Assembly (NCBI GenBank): GCA_009667805.1
Contig: CM019063.1
Location: 54,420,881-54,484,880, forward strand
Direction: 5' to 3'
Length of the DNA: 64,000 bases
Origin: Leptobrachium leishanense
Taxonomy: Eukaryota; Chordata; Amphibia; Anura; Megophryidae
The translations under genes were made by a program, and so were the position numbers. Shown here piece after piece: positions 11,595 to 24,095 of the stretch. Every line of letters starts with the position of its first letter. The stretch's first letter is position 1. Under the pieces are notes generated by a model. That model did no database searches and was not told where the DNA came from. It saw only the letters and a list, made by a program, of their open reading frames with translations.

Positions 11595-12133
11595 GGCCCC
11601 TATTACATTCTTCACGCAAAAACGCACGGTAAACGCGTGAATTTTGGCGTCAAATGTTAACGTGCGTAAATCATCGCTGGTATTACAAGCCTCGTGATAA
11701 AAAAAAAAACACGCACAACTTCTCCATTTTATTGGTTTGGGTATTTGTAGAATGTGTAACTATACTTTGCAGCAAATTATTTTTGGGCTGGTGTATTTGG
11801 GTTCGGCCGGTTGATAGAATTTGCCTTTAACACCAGCTTTTAGGAGTTGCTAAAATTATGCGCGCAAAGGCTGTGCGTTACAAACTGCGCATAGATTGTA
11901 ATACCATCCGCGTACCAGCGCACAAATGCATTTGCGCTCACAATGTTAAGTATAGGACGCGCACAGTAACGTACGCTCGCGCAGGGTTCGCACAGCTTCA
12001 CCCGCATTAGACGAATGCGCGCGTTTGTTGCACTGACATTGTAATACGACGTTCTGCGCAAAGGGTTTTGTCCCTCGCATTAATGCATTTTTGCGCCGGT
12101 GCAAACATTTGCGTGAAGATTGTAATAGGGCCC
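11595..12133. mobile_element. Nested terminal-inverted-repeat element, 539 bp
   Basis: The termini GGCCCCTATTACATTCTTCA and the reverse complement of TGAAGATTGTAATAGGGCCC agree at nearly every position, giving inverted repeats of about 30 bp (TTCACGCAAA). A 3-4-bp duplication (AAT or CAAT) flanks the element. The interior is rich in GCGC and TGCGC, unlike its host. The superfamily is uncertain and there is no ORF. Confidence 0.7.
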
Positions 12134-12175
12134 AATAAGTGTAAAAAAAAAAAGATACAGGGGACCCCTGAGATG

Positions 12176-12530
12176 TCCTCACATACACTGTGCCCTGAGA
12201 TGCCCGTTGCCCAATAACCCTTTGCTGGGACATACGCTATGCCCTGTGAGATGCCCAATGCCCATTAACCCTTTGAAGGGACATAAGCTGTGCCCTGTGA
12301 GATGCCCTATGCCCATTAACCCTTTTTCTGGGACGTAAGCTGTGCCCTGTGAGATGCCCGTTGCCCATTAACCCTTTGCTGGGACATACGCTATGCCCTG
12401 TGAGATGCCCAATGCACATTAACCCTTTGCAGGGACATAAACTGTGCCCTGTGAGATGCTCAATGCCCATTAACCCTTTGCTGGGACATAAGCTGTGCCC
12501 TGTGAGATGCTCAATGCCCATTAATCCATT
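12176..12530. repeat. 51-bp tandem array, about 7 units
   Basis: The unit contains CCATTAACCCTTTGCTGGGA and GCTGTGCCCTGTGAGATGCC. Successive GCCCTGTGAG occurrences lie 51 bp apart (12241, 12292). It lies inside the hAT-like element. Since 51 is a multiple of 3, both strands give 17-residue repeat ORFs, which I regard as spurious. Confidence 0.92.
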
Positions 12531-12852
12531 GCTTTGTCTTGAATTGCATTGATTTTTTTTTTTTCATTTCTGATCAATTTCGTTTTTCGCTGTTACCGCA
12601 ATTCGGGTTATCGGATCGATTCGAATTGTTGGAATGGCTGATATTTCCAAAAACGAAAAGAGGTGGCTTTTCGGATGATATCGATTTCGGACGAAACGAA
12701 CATGTCTAGTCTGAATTAGAAGCACAGTGTTATCTGCAAGTGATGAGAGATTCCTTTCACAGAGGGGGTGGGGGGTATTCTGTAGTGTTCAACTGGACTC
12801 TAAATAAACTACCAAGCCAAAATAAACAAGTCACCCCCTGGATATAAGAGGA

Positions 12853-14090
12853 GTACATAGTGCAGTTCTGTGACTCAAATTGGAAAGAGTTATGAACAAA
12901 AGAGGCACACTCACTTATTCAAGAACCTCCTCTTGGTGGTTCAGTATAGGCGCTTAGGACCTCTTATCGTCTGAGGGGGTCCCACCTCGTAGAATCCAGA
13001 TTGGTTCATTACAGCTTATGCTCACGAAGAGTGAACACTGCTACTTGATCTTGCTGATCTGCTACTTGTTCCTGATTCCCCATATTCTGGCTCCTGCAAC
13101 TACAACCTTCATTCCCATCATCCCTCTGCAATCAACCTGGAGATACGAACACAACACTGAGTGAGGGAGAATCTGGATTCTACGAGGTGGGACCCCCTCA
13201 GACGATAAGAGGTCCTAAGCGCCTATACTGAACCACCAAGAGGAGGTTCTTGAATATGTGAGTGTGCCTCTTTTGTAGGGATGTGCGTTTCAGAATTTCG
13301 GAATTTTCACGAAATTTCCCGATTCGTGTCTTCGGATTCGGCCAAATTTCCGAATCAGGTTGGACCCGAAAACCGACAGATCTGAAAAGTTTTCCGAGCC
13401 GAAACATTTTAGGATTTTTCGAATGGACTTGAAATGTGTCAAATCGAAATTTATTTTTGCTCTATTCATGATTTCGGTTCCATTCGTGATTTCGGTTCCA
13501 TTCGTGATTTCGCTTCCATTTCGGTAATTCTGGAAATCGTATATTTAACTATTATCGGTTATATCGCTGATTCTGTAAATTTTGTATTTGTAAATGCGTA
13601 TCACTTGTTTCTTGTGGCATTCGGGTCAGTTTAGCGTTTTTTAAATCGTTTTGTTCATTTTTTTTGTTCCTTGGCTTTCATACCATTTTATTATGATTAA
13701 ATAAAGTTGTGAAATGTATATTCAATTATTCATAAGAAAAAAGGATCTTTATTTAATAAAAAAAAAAACGATAGAATCGCCAGAATTATCGTAGACACTT
13801 GGAAACGAGTAGAACAGACGTTCCGAAAAAACAAAAATTTCTGAAATCACGAAAAGTCGATACAAAAAACGAGCAAAGTGAAAACACGAAAAATGGTCGA
13901 TATTCCGAAAAAAAAATGTACACGAAAAACGAGCCGAACGGAACCGAATCGAAACAGAAATCGGTCGAAACGAGCCGAATCGAAAATTTTAAACATCCGA
14001 ACAAATCGAACCGAAAAAAAATTCAGGGCACAAGCCTACTCTTTTGTTCATAACTCTTTCCAATTTGAGTCACAGAACTGCACTATGTAC
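12853..14090. repeat. Inverted repeat (fold-back) with 150-bp arms, right arm split by a hAT
   Basis: The left arm 12853-13002 is the inverse of 13170-13275 joined to 14047-14090. Both total exactly 150 bp and I see a single mismatch (ATTCAAG...TAAGT versus ATATGT). The loop is 13003-13169. The right arm is interrupted after CTCTTTTG by the element at 13276-14038. Stem-loop structure without coding capacity suggests a fold-back or MITE-like unit; no outer TSD could be fixed. Confidence 0.9.
13276..14038. mobile_element. hAT non-autonomous element, TAGGGATGTGC family
   Basis: It starts TAGGGATGTGC and ends GCACAAGCCTA, flanked by the perfect 8-bp TSD CTCTTTTG (13268-13275 and 14039-14046). 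The interior is built of TTCGG- and CGAAA-rich sequence and a diverged AT-rich centre. Related ends occur at 27705 and 28093. The intact left arm of the surrounding hairpin (12853-13002) preserves the empty target site with a single CTCTTTTG. Confidence 0.9.
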
Positions 14091-14736
14091 CCCTCTCTCT
14101 CCTTTTGAGATACACTCATCACCTTAAGAAGAAGGAATTGTTGCATGGGAAGAGTCCCCCATAAGTGACTTAAAGGCATTAATTTGGTGTCTTGAAGACA
14201 CCCCGTTTGTGAGTGCTATTTACAAGCTGCGTGTACCCATTCACCTAATAGTACATATTACGCAATGGTCTTTTTCTCTTCCTTCTCATAGGACTCACGG
14301 ACTATTTATCCATCTGTGCTTCAACCAATCATCCTTTGATGATATTTATACACCATAATTATTGTTATTTGTAAATATGTTTGTATGCGCTCCCATATAC
14401 CTTGGTATATAATCTATAATAGCTAGGAGTGGAGGATACACTCATCTGGTGAGCTGCAACTCAGATTGATCCATTCCGACCGACATTAAAGTATCCAGCA
14501 CCTATACCCTCACCTTTTTAAGGTTATTTTCATATACAAGCCTAAAGATAAACCCAAAAATTCACGACAAATGCAAAAATAATCCTAACAAATAAATGCA
14601 GACACTTCTTTCTGTAAGTGAAAAAAATAAATGCTTTAAGATATATTTAATAAATAGTTAAATACGGGGATTTTTTTTAACATTGAAAAGTTTGAAAAAT
14701 ATGATGGAAAAAAAGCCTAGCATCTGCATATATTAA
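14091..14736. other. No gene recognised
   Basis: AT-rich DNA leading into the satellite. The segment near 14610-14690 (TTTAATAAATAGTTAAATACGG, then TTTTTAACATTGAA) resembles 10990-11065 and is probably part of a dispersed repeat. No ORF of interest. Confidence 0.5.
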
Positions 14737-15402
14737 TACTTATAAAGTGACCTGTATGTAATACAGTACATATTATATAGGGGCACATCATCGGCATTAA
14801 TTATAAAGTGACCTGTATGTAATACATATTATATAGAGGCACAGCATCGGCATTAATTATAAAGTGACCTGTAATACATATTATATAGGGGCACAGCATC
14901 GGCATTAATTATAAAGTGACCTGTAATACATAATATATAGAGGCACAGCATCTGCATTAATTATAAAGGGACATATAATACATATTATATAGGGCACAGC
15001 ATCTGCATTAATTATACAGTGACCTGTAATACATATTATATAGGGGCACATAATCTGCATTAATTATAAAGTGACCTGTAATACATATTATATAGGGGCA
15101 CAGAATCTGCATTAATTATAAAGTGACCTGTAATACACATTATATAGGGCACAGCATCTGCATTAATTCTAAAGTGACCTGTAAACATATTATATAGGAG
15201 CACAGCATCTGCATTAATTATAAGTGACCTGTAATAACATTTATATAGGGGCACATAATCTGCATAAATTATAAAGTGACCTGTAATACCTATTATATAG
15301 GGGCACAGAATCTGCATTAATTATAAAGTGACCTGTAATACATATTATATAAGGGCGCAGCATCTGCATTAATTATACAGTGACCTGTAATACATTATTA
15401 TT
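14737..15402. repeat. 52-bp satellite, left edge block
   Basis: The unit contains AGCATCTGCATTAATTATAA, GTGACCTGTAATACATATTA and TATAGGGGCAC. The left-edge units are the most irregular: GTGACCTGTATGTAATACAGT with extra bases, and several 50-51-bp units. This fits decay at the border of an array homogenised in its middle. About 13 units precede an L2 insertion. Confidence 0.95.
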
Positions 15403-17138
15403 ATTATTATTCTTTATTTATAAAGCGCCAGCATATTCCGCAGCGCTGTACAATAAGCACAGTATAGACAGGATTACAATACATTGAACTACATTTGACA
15501 AACAGTACAGGAGGAGATGAGGGCCCTATTCCCGTAGGAACTCACAATCTAGGAGGGTTGGGGTTGGAAACAGGAGGAGAGGACTGTAAGGTGAGAGTGA
15601 TTGATGGTTGCGTCAGTGAGTTGGGTGGTAGGCTTCCCTAAATAGGAACGTTTTAAGGAGCGTTTGAAGGAAGAGAAGTTAGGGGAAAGTCTGACAGTAC
15701 GAGGGAGAGCGTTCCAGTGAGTGGGGGCTGCGCGTGTGAAGTCCTGCAGTCTATCATGGGGACGAGGTGATGCGGGGAGAAGCTAGGCGCAGGTCACTGT
15801 TTGACCTAGGGAGCGGGCTGGGGTGTATTTGGTGATTAGTGAGGACAGGTAGAGGGGCGCTGAGTTAGTGAGGGTTTTGTAGGTAAGGATAAGGATTTTG
15901 AACTTAATTCTGCAGTGGATGGGGAGCCAGTGAAGGGACTCGCAGAGGGGAGCGGCAGAGACAGAGCGGCGGGTGAGGTGAATTAGCCTGGCGGAGGCGT
16001 TCAGGATGGATTGTAGGGGGAGAGGCGGGACAGAGGGAGGCCAGATAAGAGATTATTGCAATAGTCGAGTCGGGAAATTACCAGGGCGTGTATGAGTTGT
16101 TTTGTGGTGACAGCGGTAAGAAATGGCCGAATTCTGGAAATATTGCGCAGTTGGTATCGGCAGGAGGAGGAAAGAGACTGGATGTGGGGGATGAAGGAAA
16201 GAGCAGAGTCAAGTGTAACTCCAAGACAGTGAACTTGGTTTGGTGGGGAGATGGTGATACCCTCCACCGTGATAGAGAAGTCAGGAGGTGGGGAGGCATT
16301 GGAGGGAGGAATAAGTAGGAGCTCAGTCTTTGACATGTTGATCTTTAGGTGGTGGGATGCCATCCAGGAGGAGATGCCAGATAAACAGTCACTGACTTTT
16401 GAGAGGACAGGGGGAGAGAGATCAGGGGTAGAGATGTAGATCTGAGTGTCATCAGCGTAGAGGTGGTAATTAAAGCCAAAGCTGTTGATGATTTTGCCCA
16501 GGGAGGAGGTGTAGATGGAAAAGAGCAGAGGACCAAGGACAGAGCCTTGAGGTACACCAACAGATAGAGGCAATGAAGAGGAGGAGTTACCAGCAAAGGA
16601 CACACAGAAGGACCTGTTGGATAAATAGGAGTCAACCCAAGCAAGTGCAGTGTCACCAAGACCCAGAGAGTTGAGGGTCGTTAGAAGGAGGGGTGGTCAA
16701 CAGTGTCAAAAGCAGCCGAGAGGTCAAGCAGGATGAGAATAGAATAGTGGCCGTGTTTTTTAGCAGTTAGGAGGTCGTTGGTGACTTTGTGAGGGCAGTT
16801 TCAGTTGAGTGTAGGGGACGGAAGCCAGATTGCAGGGGGTCAAGTAGGGAATTGGAGGACAGGAAGAGGAGAGGCGGTTGAAGACTAGTTTTTCTAAGAG
16901 CTTTGATGTGAAGGGAAGCAGGGATACAGGGCGGTAGTTGGATGGAGAGTTGGGGTCTAGGGATGGTTTCTTTAGTAAAGGGGTAACTAGCGCGTGTTTG
17001 AAGGCGGATGGAAAGGAGCCAGTGGAGAGAGATAGGTTGAAGATGTGTGTGAGAGCAGGGGTGAGGGAGGAGGAGAGGGGAGGAATTAGATGTGAGGGAA
17101 TGGGGTCGAGCGGGCACGTGGTGAGATGTTATATTATC
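15403..17138 (-). mobile_element. L2-like LINE inserted in the satellite
   Basis: The minus-strand LINE has its 3' end at the left, with the ATT-repeat tail (15403-15412) and the conserved 3' region TTTATAAAGCGCCAGCATATT, CAGCGCTGTACAATAAG and GGGCCCTATTCCCGTAGGAA. The same 3' region occurs at 34441-34572 and 37706-38385. The 5' end is truncated near 17138 within the RT N-terminal part. The 52-bp satellite continues on both sides, so the LINE landed in a pre-existing array. Confidence 0.88.
16001..17117 (-). pseudogene. L2-clade reverse transcriptase fragment
   Basis: On the minus strand, 16603-16001 is an open frame containing [18 protein letters not shown], the YADDTQIY catalytic motif, [19 protein letters not shown], and the connector [16 protein letters not shown]. 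Upstream at 17117-16767 the frame shows [15 protein letters not shown], the usual RT block before motif A. The motif A region lies in another frame, so at least one frameshift separates the halves. The combination of YADDTQIY and LDYCN is typical of L2-clade LINEs. Confidence 0.85.
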
Positions 17139-20100
17139 TTATATTATATAGGGGCACATAATCTGCATTAATTAGAAAGTGACCTGTAATACATATTATA
17201 TAGGGGAACAGCATCTGCATTAATTATACATTGACCTGTAATACATATAATATAGGGGCACAGCATCTGCATTAATTATACAGTGACCTGTAATACATAT
17301 TATATAGGGACACAGCATCTGCATTAATTATAAAGTAACATGTAATAAATATTATATAGAGGCACAGCATCTGCATTAATTATAAAGTGACATGTAATAC
17401 ATAGTATATAGGGGCACAGCATCTGCATTAATTATAAAGTAACCTGTAATACATATTATATAGGGGCACAGCATCTGCATTAATTATAAAGTGACCTGTA
17501 ATACATATGATATAGGGGCACAGCATCTGCATTAATTATACAGTGACCTGTAATACATATTATATAGGGGCACAGCATCTGCATTAATTATAAAGTAACC
17601 TGTAATACATATTATATAGGGGCACAGCATCTGCATTAATTATAAAGTGACCTGTAATACATATTATATAGGGGCACAGCATCTGCATTAATGATAAAGT
17701 GACCTGTAATACATATTATATAGGGGCACAGCATCTGCATTAATTAATAATTATAAAGTGACCTGTAATACATATTATATAGGGGCACATAATCTGCATT
17801 AATTATAAGTGACCTGTAATACATATTATATAGGGGCACAGCATCTGCATTAATTAATAATTATAAAGTGACCTGTAATACATATTATATAGGGGCACAT
17901 AATCTGCATTAATTATAAAGTGACCTGTAATACATATTATATAGGGGTACAGCATCTGCATTAATTAATAATTATAAAGTGACCTGTAATACATATTATA
18001 TAGGGGCACATAATCTGCATTAATTATAAAGTGACCTGTAATACATATTATATAGGGGCACAGCATCTGCATTAATTAATAATTATAAAGTGACCTGTAA
18101 TACATATTATATAGGGACACATCATATGCATTAATTATAAAGTGACCTGTAATACATATTATATAGGGGCACATCATCTGCGTTAATTATACAGTGACCT
18201 GTAATACATATTATATAGGGGCACAGCATCTGCATTAATTATAAAGTGACCTGTAATACATATTATATAGGGGCACATCATCTGCATTAATTATACAGTG
18301 ACCTGTAATACATATTATATAGGGGCACATCATCTGCATTAATTATAAAGTGCCCTGTAATACATATTATATAGGGGCACATCATCTGCATTAATTATAC
18401 AGTGACCTGTAATACATATTATATAGGGGCACAGCATCTGCATTAATTATAAAGTGACCTGCAATACATATTATATAGGAGCATAGCCTCTGCAATAATT
18501 ATAAAGTGACCTGTAATACATATTATATAGGAGCACAGCATCTGCAATAATTATAAAGTGACATGTAATACATATTATATAGGAGCATAGCATCTGCAAT
18601 AATTATAAAGTGACCTGTAATACATATCATATAGGAGCATAGCATCTGCATTAATTATAAAGTGACCAGTAATACATACTATATAGGGGCACATCATCTG
18701 CATTAATTATAAAGTAACATGTAATACATATTATATAGGGGCACAGCATCTGCATTAATTATAAAGTGACCTGTAATATATATTATATAGGGGCACAACA
18801 TCTGCATTAATTATACATTGACCTGTAATACATATAATATAGGGGCACAGCATCTGCAGTAATGATAAAGTGACATGTAATACATATTATATAGGGACAC
18901 AGCATCTGCATTAATTATAAAGTGACCTGTAATACATATTATATAGGAGCACAACATCTGCATTAATTATAAATTGACCTGTAATACACATTATATAGGG
19001 GCACAGCATCTGCATTAATTATAAAGTGACCTGTAATACATATTATATAGGGGCAGATAATCTGCATTAATTACAAAGTGACCTGTAATACATATTATAT
19101 AGGGGCACAGCATCTGCATTAATTATAAAGTGACCTGTAATACATATTATATAGGGGAACAGCATCTGCATTAATTTTAAAGTGACCTGTAATACATATT
19201 ATATAGGGGCACATAATCTGCATTACTTATAAAGTGACCTGTTAATACATATTATAGGGGCACATAATCTGCATTAATTATAAAGTGACCTGTAACACAT
19301 ATTTATAGGGGCACAGCATCTGCATTAATTATAAAGTGACCTGTAATACATATTATATAGGGGCACATAATCTGCATTAATTATAAAGTGACCTGTAACA
19401 CATATTATATAGGGGCACATAATCTGCATTAATTATAAAGTGACCTGTAATACATATTATATAGGGGCACATAATCTGCATTAATTATAAAGTGACCTGT
19501 AATACATATTATATAGGGGCACAAAACCTGCATTAATTATAAAGTGACATGTAATACATATTATATAGGAGCATATCATCTGCATTAATGATAAAGTGAC
19601 CTGTAATACATATTATATAGGGACACAGCATCTGCATTAATGATAAAGTGACCTGTAATACATATTATATAGGGACACAGCATCTGCATTAATTATAAAG
19701 TGACCTGTAATACATATTATATAGGAGCATAGCATCTGCATTAATTATAAAGTGACCTGTAATACATATTATATAGGAGCATAGCATCTGCATTAATTAT
19801 AAAGTGACCTGTAATACATATTATATAGGGGCACAACATCCGCATTAATTATAAATTGACCTGTAATACACATTATATAGGGGCACAGCATCTGCATTAA
19901 TTATAAAGTGACCTGTAATACATATTATATTATAGGGCAGATAATCTGCATTAATTACAAAGTGACCTGTAATACATATTATATAGGGGCACATAATCTG
20001 CATTAATTATAAGGTGACCTGTAATACATATTATATAGGGGCACAGCATCTGCATTAATTATAAAGTGACCTGTAATACATATATATAGGAGCACAACAT

Positions 20101-23100
20101 CTGCATTAATTATAAAGTGACCTGTAATACATATTATAGGGACACAGCATCTGCATTAATTATAAAGTGACCTGTAATACATATTATATAGGGGCACATA
20201 ATCTGCATTAATTATAAAGTGACCTGTAATACATATTATATAGGGGCACATCATCTGCATTAATTATAAAGTGACCTGTAATACATATTATATAGGGGAA
20301 CAGCATCTGCATTAATTATAAAGTGACCTGTAATATAATTATATAGAGGCACATAATCTGCATTAATTATAAAGTGACCTGTAATACATATTACATAGGG
20401 GCACAGCATCTGCATTAATTTTAAAGTGACCTGTAATACATATTATATAGGGGCACAGCATCTGCATTAATTATAAAGTGACCTGTAATAATATTATATA
20501 GGGGCACATAATCTGCATTAATTATAAAGTGACCTGTAATACATATTATATAGGGGCACATAATCTGCATTAATTATAAAGTGACCTGTAATACATATTA
20601 TATTGGGCACATAATCTGCATTAATTATAAAGTGACCTGTAATACATATTATATAGGGGCACATAATCTGCATTAATTATAAGTGACCTGTAATACATAT
20701 TATATAGGGGCACATAATCTGCATTAATTATAAAGTGACCTGTAATACATATTATATAGGGGCAGATAATCTGCATTAATTACAAAGTGACCTGTAATAC
20801 ATATTATATAGGGGCACATAATCTGCATTAATTATAAGGTGACCTGTAATACATATTATATAGGGGCACAGCATCTGCATTAATTATAAAGTGACCTGTA
20901 ATACATATTATATAGGGGCACAGCATCTGCATTAATTATAAAGTGACCTGTAATACATATTATATAGGAGCACAACATCTGCATTAATTATAAAGTGACC
21001 TGTAATACATATTATATAGGGACACAGCATCTGCATTAATTACAAAGTGACCCGTAATACATATTATATAGGGGCACATAATCTGCATTAATTATAAAGT
21101 GACCTGTAATACATATTATATAGGGGCACAACATCTGCATTAATTATAAAGTGACCTGTAATACATATTATATAGGGGAACAGCATCTGCATTAATTATA
21201 AAGTGACCTGTAATATATATTATATAGAGGCACATAATCTGCATTAATTATAAAGTGACCTGTAATACATATTATATAGGGGCACATAATCTGCATTAAT
21301 TATAAAGTGACCTGTAATACATATTATATAGGGGCACAGCAGCTGCATTAATTATAAAGTGACCTGTAATACATATTATATAGGGGAACAGCATCTGCAT
21401 TAATTTTAAAGTGACCTGTAATACATATTATATAGGGGCACATAATCTGCATTACTTATAAAGTGACCTGTAATACATATTATATAGGGGCACAGCATCT
21501 GCATTAATTAATAATTATAAAGTGACCTGTAATACATATTATATAGGGGCACATAATCTGCATTAATTATAAAGTGACCTGTAATACATATTATATAGGG
21601 GTACAGCATCTGCATTAATTAATAATTATAAAGTGACCTGTAATACATATTATATAGGGGCACATAATCTGCATTAATTATAAAGTGACCTGTAATACAT
21701 ATTATATAGGGGCACAGCATCTGCATTAATTAATAATTATAAAGTGACCTGTAATACATATTATATAGGGACACATCATATGCATTAATTAAACAGTGAC
21801 CTGTAATACATATTATATAGGGGCACAGCATCTGCATTAATTATAAAGTGACCTGTAATACATATTATATAGGGGCACATCATCTGCATTAATTATACAG
21901 TGACCTGCAATACATATTATATAGGGGCACATCATCTGCATTAATTATAAAGTGACCTGTAATACATATTATATAGGGGCACATCATCTGCATTAATTAT
22001 ACAGTGACCTGTAATACATATTATATAGGGGCACAGCATCAACATTAATTATAAAGTGACCTGTAATACATATTATATAGGGGCACAGCATCTGCATTAA
22101 TTATAAAGTGACCTGTAATACATATTATATAGATGCATAGCCTCTGCAATAATTATAAAGTGACCTGTAATACATATTATATAGGAGCACAGCATCTGCA
22201 ATAATTATAAAGTGACATGTAATACATATTATATAGGAGCATAGCATCTGCAATAATTATAAAGTGACCTGTAATACATATTATATAGGAGCATAGCATC
22301 TGCATTAATTATAAAGTGACCAGTAATACATACTATATAGGGGCACATCATCTGCATTAATTATGAAGTAACATGTAATACATATTATATAGGGGCACAG
22401 CATCTGCATTAATTATAAAGTGACCTGTAATATATATTATATAGGGGCACAACATCTGCATTAATTATACATTGACCTGTAATACATATAATATAGGGGC
22501 ACAACATCTGCATTAATGATAAAGTGACATGTAATACATATTATATAGGGACACAGCATCTGCATTAATTATAAAGTGACCTGTAATACATATTATATAG
22601 GAGCACAACATCTGCATTAATTATAAATTGACCTGTAATACACATTATATAGGGGCACAGCATCTGCATTAATTATAAAGTGACCTGTAATACATATTAT
22701 ATAGGAGCACAGCATCTGCAATAATTATAAAGTGACATGTAATACATATTATATAGGAGCATAGCATCTGCAATAATTATAAAGTGACCTGTAATACATA
22801 TTATATAGGAGCATAGCATCTGCATTAATTATAAAGTGACCAGTAATACATACTATATAGGGGCACATCATCTGCATTAATTATGAAGTAACATGTAATA
22901 CATATTATATAGGGGCACAGCATCTGCATTAATTATAAAGTGACCTGTAATATATATTATATAGGGGCACAACATCTGCATTAATTATACATTGACCTGT
23001 AATACATATAATATAGGGGCACAACATCTGCATTAATGATAAAGTGACATGTAATACACATTATATAGGGGCACAGCATCTGCATTAATTATAAAGTGAC

Positions 23101-24095
23101 CTGTAATACATATTATATAGGAGCACACCATTTGCATTAATTATAAAGTGACCTGTAATACATATTATATAGGGACACAGCATCTGCATTAATTACAAAG
23201 TGACCCGTAATACATATTATATAGGGGCACATAATCTGCATTAATTATAAAGTGACCTGTAATACATATTATATAGGGGAACAGCATCTGCATTAATTAT
23301 TAAGTGACCTGTAATATATATTATATAGAGGCACATAATCTGCATTAATTATAAAGTGACCTGTAATACATATTACATAGGGGCACAGCATCTGCATTAA
23401 TTTTAAAGTGACCTGTAATACATATTATATAGGGGCACAGCATCTGCATTAATTATAAAGTGACCTGTAATACATATTATATAGGGGCACATAATCTGCA
23501 TTAATTATAAAGTGACCTGTAATACATATTATATAGGGGCACATAATCTGCATTAATTATAAAGTGACCTGTAATACATATTATATAGGGGCACATAATC
23601 TGCATTAATTATAAAGTGACCTGTAATATATATTATATAGTGGCACATAATCTGCATTAATTATAAAGTGACCTGTAATACATATTATATAGGGGCACAT
23701 AATCTGCATTAATTATAAAGTGACCTGTAATACATATTATATAGGGGCACAGCATCTGCATTAATTATAAAGTGACCTGTAATACATATTATATAGGGGA
23801 ACAGCATCTGCATTAATTTTAAAGTGACCTGTAATATATATTATATAGGGGCACAACATCTGCATTAATTATACATTGACCTGTAATACATATAATATAG
23901 GGGCACAACATCTGCATTAATGATAAAGTGACATGTAATACATATTATATAGGGACACAGCATCTGCATTAATTATAAAGTGACCTGTAATACATATTAT
24001 ATAGGAGCACAACATCTGCATTAATTATAAATTGACCTGTAATACACATTATATAGGGGCACAGCATCTGCATTAATTATAAAGTGACCTGTAAT
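17139..24095. repeat. 52-bp satellite, main block (about 134 units)
   Basis: Period 52 bp (TAGGGGCACAGC at 17461 and 17513). Unit types differ at a few diagnostic positions: gcacagcatc, gcacataatc, gcacatcatc, gagcatagcatc, aacagcatc, and an 8-bp insertion variant TTAATTAATAATTATAAAG. These variants recur in ordered runs, showing higher-order duplication. Single-base and two-base indels are scattered, but the phase is held over about 7 kb. Confidence 0.97.

Larger units (their letters stand above)
11417..12710. mobile_element. hAT-like non-autonomous element with nested element and minisatellite
   Basis: It is flanked by a perfect 8-bp TSD, CTGAATTA (11409-11416 and 12711-12718), diagnostic of hAT-type insertion. 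The left end has AACATGCGCATGG then TTTTCGTTTCGT; the right end reads ACGAAACGAACATGTCTAGT, its approximate inverse. The flanking arms share TCGGATCGATT. The interior holds an inserted 539-bp element and a 51-bp tandem array. No transposase is visible. Confidence 0.75.

Noticed and set aside
16938..17171. Plus-strand ORFs in 16088-17171
   Set aside because: Antisense shadows of the L2 reverse transcriptase on the minus strand.
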